DNA of 64,000 nucleotides from Eucommia ulmoides. Taxonomy: Eukaryota; Streptophyta; Magnoliopsida; Garryales; Eucommiaceae. The stretch lies in the NCBI GenBank assembly GCA_016647705.1, contig CM028330.1, forward strand, positions 37,127,775 to 37,191,774, in the 5' to 3' direction. This document shows positions 11,957 to 24,559 of this stretch, piece by piece. The first letter of the stretch is position 1. Each line of letters begins with the position of its first letter. Below the pieces are notes generated by a model, which saw nothing but the letters and a program-made list of their open reading frames with translations, had not been told where the DNA came from and made no database searches. The position numbers were made by a program, and so were the translations under genes.

Positions 11957-13655
11957 TGATAGGTGTAAATTACCTACGTATTTTCAATCCGAATTTGTTA
12001 GTTTTTGAGTACGTTTATAGTTATTTTTATGTGTTTTAATTAGTTTTCATACTTTTTGTATAAATCAGGTGTGTGGGGCATAAAGATAGGAAACTGGAGC
12101 GAAAACGATGAGATCGAACCAAAGCGAGTCGAAGTTATGGTGGATAAACAAGCTCGGATTCTAAAATATGAAACAGGCCCACTGCCTAGGCGGTGAAGAA
12201 GCTAAGAAAGTAGCAAAATGTTACTAAAGAATGATCGCCTAGGCGAAGATTCCTTCACCTAGTTGAAAATCCAGCAGAAAACAAAGATAGGCTACTAACA
12301 GCCGCTCACCTAGGCAGAGAAATCCACCGCCTAGGCGAAAATCCAACAGAATGTTCTTCCACATCCACCGCCTCCTTCACTGCCTAAGTGATCAGCCGAA
12401 CCGACCTAACTTCACATAGGCGAAGTTTTCTTCGCCTAGGCGGAAATCCAGTCTTGAGATATTTTTAGATATTTTTAGGATATTTTGGCTATAAATACCC
12501 CCTCTCCTCCCCATTCTCCGGACTCTCTCTTGATCTTGGTTTTTTGAGCCCCTTAGGCTATATCTAAGGGTATATTTAGGAGTTTTAGAGGTGGAGCTCA
12601 CATCCCGAAGAGGAGAAGACGGCGAATCGATCGTTGAGCGTTCTTAGCGGTTTATTTTCAGACGAAGCTAAGTTCTTCGATTGTTTTTCCTTATTTTTTT
12701 TTATCTTAGGATCATGTGAGCATGTTTAACTCATTATTTCATTGTAAATGCGGCTATGGCCATAGTTAAACATGGATTGTAGTAGGGATTAACACTATAT
12801 TTATAAATACGTTGTTTGGATGATTTCGGTGTTTCATTTGTGAATGTTCTTCGTAGTTTGATTGTATTTATCATATTGTTTGTTTATCATGCTTAGTTAG
12901 ATAAATGGAGAATACGGGATTTTGACAAACCCCGGATTCAGATTTGGGTAAACAAACGCCATGATTTTATAACCCGGTCGGGGTTTGAATCATGGACAAT
13001 CGATGACGTTGGGGCAAGACTCACGCTACCTAGGGTCATTAAGACGTTTAGGGGGACTTCTTTGTTGGCTCAAAGTTGCGTTATATCCCTCGTCTTACAC
13101 TCGGGAGAGGTGACGAGAGAGTTTTAGAACGAAAATTGTCGATAGGGTAAATATAACGCGACGATCCAATAACCCGGAAGGGAGTTAGATTGTGTGCAAT
13201 CAATGATGCTGGGCGAGACTCACGTGACATAGGGTCGTTAAGACGTTGAGGGAGACTTCTTCGTTGGGTCGAAGTCATGTATTCCCCTGTCTTACACTCG
13301 GGAGAGGTGGCGGTGGAGTTTACGTACCGAGGTTGTCAAATAGGTCGAACACCGTAAACGTGAGTAAATAGAAATCAAACACGTATTTGTAAACACGTTA
13401 ATCCCTAGGCAATTCTTGACCCTAAAACATATTAGCATATTAGTGTAATTAATTTAGGTTATATAGTATTAGTTTAATTAATTAAATACATTTGTTTTCG
13501 CCTAGATAAAGTTAGGTCACGACATACGCGGTATTCGATAGTAACGATACCAATCCTTGTGGATACGATAACCCGATCTTAACGATCACACTATACTAAA
13601 ACTTAGACCTTGTATACTTGCGAGTGTAAGTAGCGACGTATTTCACGCGCTACCA
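11957..13655 (+). mobile_element. Solo LTR (Athila-like) inserted in the Tat-like element
   Basis: A 1699-bp LTR from TGATAGGTGTAAATTACC to GTATTTCACGCGCTACCA, flanked on both sides by the 5-bp target duplication GGTAC (11952-11956 and 13656-13660). No internal region is present, so it is a solo LTR, presumably left by LTR-LTR recombination. It has a TATA-like GGCTATAAATACCCC at about 12488 followed by a CT-rich stretch, fitting a U3/R promoter. Between 12181 and 12450 lies a cluster of short palindromes of the CGCCTAGGCG type. Its ends match, in opposite orientation, the LTRs of the element at 14681-20675; the middle differs more, so it is a related subfamily. Confidence 0.9.
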
Positions 13656-13779
13656 GGTACGAAGAGATTTAGAAAGATTTGAAGAACGACCTATCCCGAG
13701 TCAAGACGAGGCCGAAAAATTAAACCTAGAAGATTAGGAAAATCCAAGGGAAACGAAGATTGGGAAATCGATCACTAGC

Positions 13780-14262
13780 CAAGAAAGAGAAGACATGATA
13801 TCCCTGTTAAAGGAATATCAGGATGTTTTCGCATGGTCTTATGATGACATGGTAGGACTCTCAACTGATATCGTGATACACAAGCTTCCCGTTAAAGAGG
13901 GAGTCAGGCCAATCAGGCAGAAGCTCTAGAAGATATGACCCGATATTAGCCTGAAAGTTAAGGAAGAGATCATGAAGCAATTCGAAGCTTGCCTCATTGA
14001 AGTCTGTACTTACTACGAATGGTTAAGTAACATAGTGCCAGTACCCAAGAAGGACGGAATAATCTAAGTCTATGTTGACTATAGAGGTCTCAACGGAGGA
14101 AGCCCAAAGAATAACTTCCCACTGCCAAACATCCATATCATCCTGGACAATATTTCTAGGTGTAGGATTTCATCATTTGTGGATGGATTCTATGGGTACA
14201 ACTAGATCCTAGTCGACGAGCAAGACAAGCACATGACCGCCCGCACAAAGCCTTGGGGGATT
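13780..14262 (+). pseudogene. Tat-like reverse transcriptase remnant (start of domain)
   Basis: After the solo LTR, the outer element resumes with RT sequence: MVGLSTDIVIHKLPV, the following VRPIRQK-like segment, VPVPKKDG, VYVDYRGLN and the FPLPNI block of Tat/Ogre RT, then a stretch matching the start of the palm. The catalytic core beyond this is not present because Athila sequence begins at 14265. The RT would copy element RNA to DNA; here it is a broken fossil. The assignment rests on the conserved order of these blocks and on gag and protease of the same lineage just upstream. Confidence 0.6.
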
Positions 14263-14680
14263 CTTGATAGATTGATTTTATCTATATATTTTCAAACCGA
14301 ATTTGGTAGTTTTTGAGTGTTCTATTAGTGTTTTATTTCATATTTATTCATTTTTAGGTAAATTAGGTGTTATGGGCAAAAACGGTTGAAAATCAAGCTT
14401 GTTGGTAGGACGTTGGTGAAGAAACTGTTGAAAACAAAAAACTAAATGGGCTTCCTGTAGCCTTTTCGCTGCAGCGAGCTGTTGCTCCCTGCAACGCCCA
14501 CAGCCAAAGGCCACTGGCCCTTGCTCGCTACAGCGAGCAACAACTAGTGGTTGTTTTACCTACAACTCGCTGCAGCGACCAGGCACCAGTTGGCACGCGT
14601 TTTTAGATATTTTTAGGATATTTTTGGTTTCTACTTATATCCCTTCATCCTACCATTGCAAAAAATGTTTTTTGAGAGCC

Positions 14681-16350
14681 TGGTAGGGCGTGAAATACGC
14701 CGCTACTTACACTCGCAAGTATACGAGGTCTAAGTTTTAGTATAGATCAGGAGAGTTAGGGTTATCGTGTCCACAGGGATTGGTTTTGACTATAATTGAA
14801 TATCGCGTTTATCATGACTTAATTTTATCTAGGCGAAGATAAATTGAATAAAATTAATTATACTAATACTAAGTTAATTAATCTAATTAAATTAACTATA
14901 CTAATATTACTATGAGATGTTTAGGGAAAGTATTACCTAGGAATTAACTTTTGTTTACAAAAACGTGTTCGGTCTCATTTTAGTTTACATTAATGGCATT
15001 CGACTTATCCGACAATCTCAGTTCGTAAACTCCCTCGCCACCTCTCCCGAGTGTAAAATGAGGGATATAACGCGACTTCGTGTCAACGAAGAATCCCCCT
15101 CAACGTCTTAACGACCCTAGGTTGCGTGAGTCTCGCCCCAATGTCGTTGATTGCACACAATCCAACTCCCGACCGGGTCATTGGATCGTCGTGTCGTGTT
15201 TACCCTATCGACAATCTCAGTTTTAAAACTCCACCGCCACCTCTCCCGAGTGTAAGACGGGAGAATACATGACTTTGAGTCAACGAAGAAGTCCCCCTCA
15301 ACGTCTTAATGACCCTAGGTCACATGAGTCTTGCCCCAACGTCATCGATTGTCCACAATCCAATTTCCTCCCGGGTTATTGGATCGTGGCGTTTGTCTAT
15401 TCTAGTCCGAATCTGAAATTTATCAAATCCCGTATTCTCGATATGTAAATCTAAGCATAATAAACAAATAATACGGCAAACACAATCAACATAACGAAGA
15501 ACAACCGCTAAACAAATACAAACTCAACAAAACAACACTTTTATAAATTACATTAATTCCTAGACAAAAACTCGTTTAGCTCATGGCCATAGCCTATTAT
15601 ACAATGAAAACTAAGCTAAACATGCTCAAACAACAATCCTAAGTTAAGAAATAAAATAAGGAACAAGAGAAACTTAACATAGTCTGAAGATTTATCACTA
15701 AAAACGTTCCGAGATCGCTCCTCCTTCGTTGCAACGTGATCTTCTCCTTAGGATTTGAATGAGCACTCCCAAAACCTCTCAATCTATCATCTTCAAGTCT
15801 ATGGAGGTCCCTTAGCCTAATAGAGAGGAGAGGAGGAGAAACCTAGGCTCAAAATATCCTAAAATATCTAAAATAATATCTAAACTGGCACAGAGGTTTT
15901 CGCCTAGGCGAAGGAAACTTCGCCTAGGCGAAGTTACTACATGAAGGTTGGTTAACTTTCTGCCGGATTTCCGCCTATGCCGAAAAACTGCAAGTTTGCA
16001 TTTTGTTTTGACTGTAACGTTTTCATCCGAACTCCAATTAAGGTGATTCAAAAACCTATGGAAAGCTAAGAAAAAGATACACAACTTCCATGTTTTGAGT
16101 GTTTCCAAAATCAGATTGAATCGTAGTCCAAAATGACCTTGAAGTTACAGCACCTATACCGGCTTTGCACATTTTCGCCCTTTTTCCAACGTTTTTTATC
16201 CGATTTGATCGTTTTTGATCCGTTTACATACCTTTTCACCTCAAACACCTGATTTATACAAAAACACATAAAAACATATTAAAACATACTAAACATACTC
16301 GAAACTAACAACGTTCGGATTGAAAATAGATAAGTAATTTACACCTATCA
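14681..16350 (-). repeat. 3' LTR (left copy) of the non-autonomous Athila-like element
   Basis: On the minus strand it begins TGATAGGTGTAAATTAC and ends at TGGTAGGG read on the plus strand. It contains two blocks of the (C/T)CTCCCGAGTGTAA type followed by CAACGTCTTAA motifs at about 15040-15360, and a palindrome group with two perfect CGCCTAGGCG cores near 15903 and 15925. Confidence 0.9.
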
Positions 16351-17925
16351 AATACCCCCAAACTCGGAATTTTGCTAGTTCTCAAGCAAAACAACCATGC
16401 AATAAAAGAAAATATAACAACTAAAAATAAAAAATGAAAAACACGATAAACAAATATGTGCAAGTTTTGAGTATCATCTACCGGCCAAACGAAATATCTC
16501 TCATCGGCCCCCAATCCTATCAAGTTCAGGCATAAAATACATTATGTACTGTTCTAGAATTTCAACATTTATAATAGTAAATGTCATTATAGATTCTGCT
16601 AAAGTTTGTATGTGTGTTTAAAAACTCAAATATATAATTATCCGTTAATCGAATTGAATTATCCACCATATAAGTGCATGACAGGAAAAAAAAACCCGAA
16701 GGTATAGGGAATCTATAGGCTTGACCTGAGATCTATTCTCCACTAATGTAGGCTCGGAAGTTCAAAAAGATCAATAGGTCTTGTTTTGGTTTAGGACAAA
16801 TGGCCAAGGGTAAATTTGAAAAAGAAAATGGGTTAACGTCGTTAACTTGACGTTACCCAAGGCATATCGCTTGGCACTCTCTCACTCTCGAAACCCCATA
16901 GATATAACTAAAACAACCTTGAACATAATTTTAAGAACTTTGTACTCACTTGTCAAAAAGAAACAGAAAATAAAAACCGTATGTACACTTGATTTTTTTT
17001 TTTTAACAAATACACCCCCAAACTTATTTGATTTGTACAATTTAATGGGTGTGTGAAATATGAACAAAAAAATGACAAGTGAGTACTCGAATACCGAACC
17101 AATTAATAGTTCGCCCAAAACTCAACCGCTCTCTTCAAGTAGCATAATGAATGTTAACTTGATTCTCTCAAATTGTGCCTTTGGTTTAGCGATATAGGTT
17201 TGGAAAGAAGTTTAATCGGTCACGTGGTATTGGTTAAGTGTTCAGAATTGAAATGGCTATTAGGCTTCGACAGGGTAACGAGGGGTAATGATTTAACAAG
17301 GTTGGCTTAAAAAGGCTCAAGTGAGAAAATGAATGCCTAAATCATGTCTTCTGAACTACCTTGCCTAGGATTTCGCCTCGAGTTTCCTGCAAATCAAGTT
17401 CTAGAAACCCTAATATCATGAATTTAGGTGATAGATAATCGTTTTCAAATTAATTAGACGGTTATATAATAAGTTTTCATGCTCGTGCAAGTAGGATCTA
17501 TAATAACTATTACTAAAACATAACGTTGAGCACACAGAACATAAATGCATGAGTTTTACGCTCGACCTCAATAAACAATTAGGGGACAGACGCATAATTG
17601 GGTAATGGCCCAGGTGACGTCAAAACTCAGCACATAACACAACAACTATCCTAAACAGACATGCACACGTAGAAACAATAAAACATACTAACTAAAACAT
17701 ATACTAAAAAACATACTACACATCACATCCGACTCAAACAGGAAATGCCCATAATAGCCTAGTCAGCGATCCCAATGACATGATAAAGCATTATAATGTA
17801 GACTAGGGTTTAGAACACGTACCTGGGAGGCGAGAGACTCTCGCCTCCGAATCAAATCGGTTATGATGGATCTAACTTATTCTTTTCCTTGGGTTGCCTC
17901 CCAAGAAGCACTTGGTTTATGGTCG

Positions 17926-18460
17926 TCAGCCTGACATGCCGAAGTGCTCGTCAAAGAGCGGCTTCCGCACATAGTAAGTATCGTACAACACCACATATGG
18001 GTCTTGGTTCAGTACGCCCTCAAGACTGGCGAGATGTGGCAATGTATAGATTAAGCTTTCAACGACATGCCTCACTGGCTCATATACTTGGTGGGCATGA
18101 AAAAACGTTACTAGTGGCGGCGAAGCATCATTGAGCCACATCGGATCCTCATAAATATGATCGTCTTGGATCGAGTATGGCGTCATCAACTGGAATTCGA
18201 ACGGTGAAAATTCACAACACTTGATGTATGAATCTCCGTTGATCTCATCCCAGTACCTCCCGCTTGTCTCCGGTTCCTCGTGGTGGCTTTCGCAATAGGA
18301 TTCGGCTTGTGAATCTCCGGGTGCCACCACGTCTGACTCGGCCTTAATCAAGCAGATAAGCTGACCAATGTGCGTCTGTAAAGATGTTACATTCACATTG
18401 ATTTCGGTGCAAATCGTCTCAATGTTATCGAGACGATCCTCGTGCTCATTTAGCCGGTCA
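17926..18460 (-). pseudogene. gag-derived reading frame of the non-autonomous Athila-like element
   Basis: Read on the minus strand, the region starting near 18460 gives LNEHEDRLDNIETIC and then VNVTSLQTHIGQL. This lines up with the C-terminal coiled-coil part of gag in the full Athila here (HETRLDNIETTC ... LETQIGQL, about 24062-24150). It then continues for about 130 codons of acidic and aromatic-rich sequence (for example HEEPETSGRYWDEING and NQDPYVVLYDTYYVRKPL) that I do not recognise. Just beyond, on the plus strand at 17890-17915, is TTGGGTTGCCTCCCAAGAAG, a stretch seen in many plant Athila-like non-autonomous elements. Whether it makes a protein is unknown; it is treated as a fossil. 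Confidence 0.5.
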
Positions 18461-18991
18461 TTCGTCTCCCTCCAAAATGTCTAAGTCTCCCCAATAAAAT
18501 CAGTGAGTATTTCTTCCAGGTCAGGGGAAGACTCAATGTATTGGTCCGGGTTGTCAATCCATGGCGCCGTAGAATTGCAACTCTGATAATCAAAGGCCGC
18601 TATGTCTTCCAACATCCAATGGGCTTCGTCCGCGGTTAGTTGGTCGAAAGAGGTGGTACCGTTTCCTCTTTCAATTCACATTCTGGTTGTGGCTTATAAC
18701 CCGTCGAGGAAGTTCAGCAGTTGACACTCTCTCGGGAATCCGTTATTCAGAAACCGGAGTAGCAAATCCTTGTATCGATCCCAAGCACAATAAAATGGCT
18801 CGGAATCCCGTTGAAAGAGCTACAAGAGTACCTGTTGATCTACCATCTTCAAGAACCCTGCGAGAAAAGAAAAACAAAAACTACAAAGAAAAAATTATAC
18901 ACAAAAGAAATGCCTAAAGTAAAATCTGGTCATTTACTCACAATATCAATAATAACCAAAAACACAATCCCCGGCAACAGTGCCAAAAACT

Positions 18992-20675
18992 TGGTAGGGC
19001 CTGAAATACGCCGCTACTTACACTCGCAAATATACGAGGTCTAAGTTTTAGTATAGATCGGTAGAGTTAGGGTTATCGTGTCCACAAGAATTGGTTTTGA
19101 CTATAATTGAATATCGCGTTTATCATGACCTAATTTATCTAGGCGAAGATAAATTGAATAAAATTAATTATACTAATACTAAGTTAATTAATCTAATTAA
19201 ATTAACTATACTAATATTACTATGAGATGTTTAGGGAAAGTATTGCCTAGGGATTAACTTTTGTTTACAAAAACGTGTTCGGTCTCGTTTTAGTTTACAT
19301 TAACAGCATTCGACTTATCCGACAATCTCAGTTCGTAAACTCCCTCGCCACCTCTCCCAAGTGTAAAACGAAGGATATAACGCGACTTCGTGTCAACGAA
19401 AAAATCCCCCTTAACGTCTTAACGACCCTAGGTCGCGTGAGTCTCGCCCCAACGTTATTGATTGCACACAATCCAACTCCCGACCGGGTCATTGGATCGT
19501 CGTGTCGTGTTTACCCTATCGACAATCTCAGTTTTAAAACTCCATCGCCACCTCTCCCAAGTGTAAGACGAGGGAATACATGACTTCAAGTCAACAAAAA
19601 AGTCCCTCTCAATGTCTTAATGACCCTAGGTCACGTGAGTCTTACCCCAACGTCATCAATTGTCCACAATCCAATTTCCTCCCGGGTTATTGGATCGTGG
19701 CGTTTGTCTATTCTAGTCCGAATCCGGAATTTGTCAAACCCCGTATTCTCGATATGTAAATCTAAGCATAATAAACAAACAATATGGCAAACACAATCAA
19801 CATAACGAAGAACAACCGCTAACCAAACACAAACTCAACAAAACAACACTTTTATAAATTACATTAATCCCTAGACAAAAACTCGTTTAGCTCATGGCCA
19901 TAGCCTATTATACAATGAAAACTAAGCTAAACATGCTCAAACAACAATCCTAAGTTAAGAAATAAAAGAAGGAACAAGAGAAACTTAGCCTAGTCCGAAG
20001 ATTTATCACTAAAAACGTTTCGAGATCGCTCCTCCTTCGTTGCAATGTGATCTTCTCCTTAGGATTTAAATGAGCACTCCCAAAACCTCTCAATCTATCC
20101 TCTTCAAGTCTATGGTGGTCCCTTAGCCTAATGGAGAGGAGATGATGAGAAAACTAGGCTCAAAATATCCTAAAATATCTAAAATAATATCTAAACTGGC
20201 ACAAAAGTTTTCACCTAGGCGAAGTTACTGCAGGAAGGTTGGTTAACTTTTTGCCAGATTTCCGCCTTGGCGAAAAACTAGGCGATAGAATTTTTCGCCA
20301 AGGCCGAAAAACTGCAGGTTTGCATTTTGTTTTGACTGTAACTTCTTCATCCGAATTCCAATTGAGGTGATTCAAAAACCTATGGAAAGATAAGAAAAGG
20401 ATATACAACTTTCATGTTTTGAGTGTTTCCAAAATCGGATTGCATCATAGTCCAAAATAGCCTTGAAATTACAACACCTATATCGGTTTTGCACATTTTT
20501 GCCCTTTTTCCACCGTTGTTGATTCAATTTGATTGTTTTTTATCCGTTTATATACCTTTTCACCTCAAACACTTGATTTAGACAAAAACACATAAAAATA
20601 TATTAAAACGTACTAAACATACTCGAAAACTAACAACGTTCGGATTGGAAATAGATAGGCAATTTACACCTATCA
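18992..20675 (-). repeat. 5' LTR (right copy) of the non-autonomous Athila-like element
   Basis: Matches 14681-16350 along its length, with differences concentrated in the palindrome group (about 20210-20310), where this copy has a different number and arrangement of CCTAGGCG and TTGGCGAAAAACT motifs. The primer site lies immediately to its left. Confidence 0.9.
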
Positions 20676-21575
20676 GAGCCCTAGATCAGACCAAGTAAAA
20701 TGAACACATCATTGGAGAAGAGGAAACGATCTTGGAGCGGATTTTGCGGAAGTGGAACTATCCACTTTATAGATTTGGCTTTCCTTTCTTGTTTCTATCT
20801 TTTATTCTAAACTTTTGTTGGTTTTTTGATGATGTATATCTCATGTGTAGTTGAACATTCGGTTATGGCCATGTTTAGCTAAACGTTTATTATCTAGGGA
20901 TTGATGTAGTTCACGAATATTATGTTTGAGTAAATCTTTGTGACGTTAACGGTTGTTCATCCCTATTGGATTGTGTTTACCGTTTTATTACTTCCATAGT
21001 ATGCTTGTTATGATATTGTGGTTGATTTAAGAATACAGGGTTTTACACTCGAGAGAGGTAACTCCGGATTTGGACTGTGGTTAAAACACAACACAAAGTT
21101 CTAATGTTTCGGGAGATTATTAGAACATGTACAATCCGTGAGGTTGGGGCAAGACTCATGTAATCGTTTAGACGCTTGATAGGGATATCGGTGTTGACGT
21201 GGTTGCATATTCACTCACTTTACACTTGGGAGAGGTAGTGAATGAGTTTTAGACACCACAATTGTTGAATAGATTGATAACCGTTAATGTAAACTAGACT
21301 AAATCAAGCGCATTTAAGTTAATGAAGTTAATCCCTAGATAATCCATTGTCATAGAATTTATTGCAAGTTTTTAGTTTAATTAGTTTTCATATAGCGAAC
21401 ACCTTTCAAATCTTTAATCATCTAGATAAAATTGAGTAATGTCAATTATAGTACTTAACTTGTTCTAATGATAAATCCTGGTGAACGATACTCGATCTTC
21501 GGATCACTTTATTACTTGTTGACCTCATATACTTGTGAGTAATTCAAAGAACGTAAATTATCGCCAACAAGTTTT

Positions 21576-21593
21576 TGGCGCCGTTGCTAAGGA
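21576..21593 (+). other. Primer-binding site of the Athila element
   Basis: TGGCGCCGTTGC followed by TAAGGA, close to TGGCGCCGTTGCCGGGGA, the complement of the 3' end of plant tRNA-Asp that Athila elements use. It sits 6 bp after the LTR end and marks the start of the internal region and the plus-strand orientation. Confidence 0.8.
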
Positions 21594-21729
21594 TTTAAAG
21601 TTAGTAATTAAGTTGATATTACTACCAAGTAGCTCAGTATTAATTTAGACACTCTTTTGTTTCATTTGTTTTTGTTTAATCATTTTCATTGGTTGTGGTG
21701 ACTGACAGTGAATGTGACGTAGCCGTAGT

Positions 21730-24170
21730 TTGGAATTCCTTGCTCTTGATCCGGAAATTAAACGTACATTAAGGAGGCTAAGAAGAGAAAGGAAAAACCA
21801 AGCTCGACAAATGGCCGACTGTGGTGATGACTGTGTACCACAACAACCGCCGATGCCTCAAGCGCTACCGCAACAACCACTGGAGCCTAAAGTTATGTTC
21901 GACAATCATTTAGGGATCCGGAGGCAACCAATCCAAGCCAACAACTTTGAGTTGAAACCTACCTTGATCAACATGGTTCAACAGAACCAATATGGCGAGA
22001 ATCTTCATGAGGATCCAAACATCCATCTGGAGACATTCTTAGAGATATGTGACACCGTGAAGATCAATGGAGTCGCGGAGGATGTCATTCGGCTAAGGCT
22101 ATTCCCATTTTCCCTTCGAGACAGAGCGAGGGGTTGGTTTCAATCCGTCCAAACGGGGAGCATCTCAACTTGGGAGGAACTAACTCAACGGTTCCTTACT
22201 AAGTTCTTTCCCCCATCGAAGACATTACATTTGAGAGGCAAGATTGCTCAATTTCGCCAATGGGATTATGAGCCACTCTTCGAGGCCAGGGATTGGTTGT
22301 GACTATTATTGAGTACCGTGTTTGTCATAACCTAATTTTATCTAGGCTAAAACAAATGTAATTAATTAATAAATACTACTACTAAGTTAACTAATCTAAT
22401 TAAATTAACTATACTAATACTAATATGAGATGGTTTAGGGAAGATACTGTCTAAGGATTAACTTTGTTTACAAAAACGTGCTTGGTCTCGTTTTAGTTTA
22501 CGTTAATGACGTTCGCGTATCTGACAATTTCGGTTCATAAACTCACTCACCACCTCTCTCGAGTGTAAGACGAGTGAATACATGACTTCGCGTCAACGAA
22601 GAAGTCCCCATCAATGTCTTAACGACGCTACGTCACGTGAGTTTTGCCCCAACGTCATTGATTGCACACTTTCTAACGTTCTCCCGGGTCGTTAGATTGT
22701 CGTATTATGTTTACCCTAATTCGAATTCGGAGTTACCTCTCCCGAGTGTCAAACCCCGTATTCTCTAATTATCTAAACAGGCATAATAACATGACAACAT
22801 GACAAACACAATTGAAATTATTATAAAACACACATTAACGAAACACAAACTCAAACAAAACTACATTTTCATAAATATATTAATCCCTAGACAAAAACTA
22901 ATTTAGCTCATGGTCATAGCCGGTTATACAATTAAAAATGAACTAAATATGCTCAAACAACAATCCTAAGTTAAGAAATAAAGAAAGGAACGAGAGAAAC
23001 TTAGCCTAGTCCGAAGATTTGTCGCTAAAAACGTTTCGGGATCGCTTCTCCTTAATCGCAACGTGATCTTCTCCTTAGGAATTGCTTGAGCACTCCCAAA
23101 ACCTTTCTTTAAAATATACTAACCCTAATGGGGCTCTAATGGCCAGAGGAGAGGAGAAGATGGGGTATAAATAGGAAAAATATCCTAATAAATATCGAAA
23201 TCTGTACAGAGGTGACCGCCGCAGCGGTGAGTAGGTCAGTTTGATCTTCGCCTGAACGGTGAAATTAGCGGTGGATTCAGGGCCTCTCTGCAGTTTCACC
23301 GCCTAGGCGCTGAGCTTCCAGCAGATTTAGGCCATCTCTGCATTTTCACCGCTATGGCGATCGGCTGCCTTTCAGAATATTGCCCTCGTGCTTGTTTTTC
23401 CACCGTTCTTGATCCGATATCATCGTTTAGCATCTATTTTCATACTGTTTTACCCCCACACACCTGATTTAATACAAAAAGAATAAAAATACATTAAAAT
23501 GTATTAACAAGTAATAAACATACTAAAAACTAACAATTTCGGTTTGAAAATATATAGGTAATTTACACCTATCAATGGCCCAATGAGCAAAATATGGAAC
23601 GAAAGGTAGCCTCTATTCATGAGGCCAATCCTCTAGCTACCTTATCGACCCAAGTGTCAAAACTCATGGAGTAGCTCGTCGCTTTCTCTACCAGAGATGC
23701 CTCAGTCCAGTCGAGAAATGGAAAATGTGGCAAGTACTTCGCAACCGGGGGTTGATAGTGAGTTTGAGGAATGCCATTTCGTCACCAATCAGGCCTATAC
23801 CTTTAGGCCCACAAACAACATCCCAACTCATTACCACCCTAGGATTCGGAATCACGAGAATTTCTCTTATGCCAACAACCAGAATACTTTGCGACCTCCT
23901 CTCGAATACTCTTCGCAATCACAAGGATACCAGCTGCAGCAACAAAGTTGTCCATTGCAACAACAACCAGTGGAAAGAAATAAGCCATCATTGGAAGATT
24001 TGCTCGGCTCGTTCATAAAGAAAACACAAAACATTATGCGAGAAATGCATAATCATCTCAACAAGCATGAGACGCGGCTTGACAACATTGAGACAACATG
24101 CACCAATACTAATTCGACCGTAAAGTCACTGGAAACTCAAATTGGTCAGCTCACTAGTGCTATAAAGAGG
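21730..24170 (+). pseudogene. Athila gag remnant (interrupted by an LTR insertion)
   Basis: The first part (21730-22302) opens with LDPEIKRTLRRLRRE and includes FELKPTLINMVQQNQY, EDPNIHLETFLEIC, RLRLFPFSLRDRARGW and TWEELTQRFLTKFFP, the standard Athila capsid region. After the inserted LTR piece (22291-23574) gag resumes with KVASIHEANPLATLSTQVSKL, a Gln-rich linker and the coiled-coil LDNIETTC ... LETQIGQLTSAI. Gag normally assembles the cytoplasmic particle. It is broken and not functional. Confidence 0.75.
22291..23574 (-). mobile_element. Partial Athila-type LTR inside Athila gag
   Basis: 1284 bp in minus orientation. Its left end matches the other Athila-like LTRs only from about 115 bp inside their plus-strand start (GATTGGTTGTGACTATTATTGAG, compared with the same stretch near 19091), and its right end is the typical TTTACACCTATCA terminus. 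It contains the CTCTCCCGAGTGT and CAATGTCTTAACGAC motifs and a palindrome group with CCGCCGCAGCGG and CACCGCCTAGGCGC types (23215-23360). No target duplication is visible, in keeping with an incomplete copy. Gag sequence is present on both sides. Confidence 0.8.
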
Positions 24171-24559
24171 AAAATCTTGGGGAAGTTTCCAAGTGATACG
24201 AAGACTAACCCAAGGGATTGCAAAGCCATCACTTTGAGAAGCGAAATGAAATCGAAGCAACAACACAAAAGGAGGAAGAGCAAAACGAGAAAATTGAAGT
24301 TGAAAAAGAACCCATTCCGAATGAGGAGAATAAAGAAGCTCCAAGGGAAAATCCGGGTTCCATCTCTTTTCTGGACAATCCACCAATGATTACTCCACCT
24401 TATCTGCAACAGTTTCAAAAGAAGAAATTGTATTCTCAATTTGCAAAATTTCTTAAAATTTTCAAGAAAATCCATATCAATATACCGTTTGTCGATGCAC
24501 TGGAGCAAATGCCCAATTATGGGAAGTTCTTGAAGGACATAACGATCAAGAAGAAGTAA

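Larger units (their letters stand above)
14681..20675 (-). mobile_element. Non-autonomous Athila-related LTR element, structurally complete
   Basis: A 5995-bp element on the minus strand, inserted in the Athila 5' LTR. Target duplication GAGCC at 14676-14680 and 20676-20680. LTRs 14681-16350 (1670 bp) and 18992-20675 (1684 bp) run TGGTAGGG...CACCTATCA on the plus strand and look very alike by eye, so the insertion is fairly recent. The primer site (minus strand) is TGGCACTGTTGCCGGGGA at 18968-18985, next to the right LTR. A polypurine tract, GAGTTTGGGGGTATT on the minus strand, abuts the left LTR (16351-16365). The internal region is only 2.6 kb and has no protease, RT, RNase H or integrase; it holds a gag-like remnant with an extra reading frame (17926-18460). 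It would depend on enzymes from a full Athila. Confidence 0.9.
14265..21569 (+). repeat. 5' LTR of the Athila element (interrupted by 14681-20675)
   Basis: Starts TGATAGATTGATTTTATC and ends ATTATCGCCAACA, 6 bp before the primer site. Without the nested element it is about 1.3 kb (14265-14680 plus 20681-21569). The left arm carries a cluster of CGCTGCAGCG-type palindromes (14466-14600). The right arm contains CCTAGATCAGACC, a stretch with TTTACACTCGAGAGAGGTA-like motifs shared by all Athila-type LTRs in the window, and a cytosine/thymine-rich transcript-start-like region. A partial copy of the same LTR type lies in reverse at 33999-34476. Confidence 0.8.
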
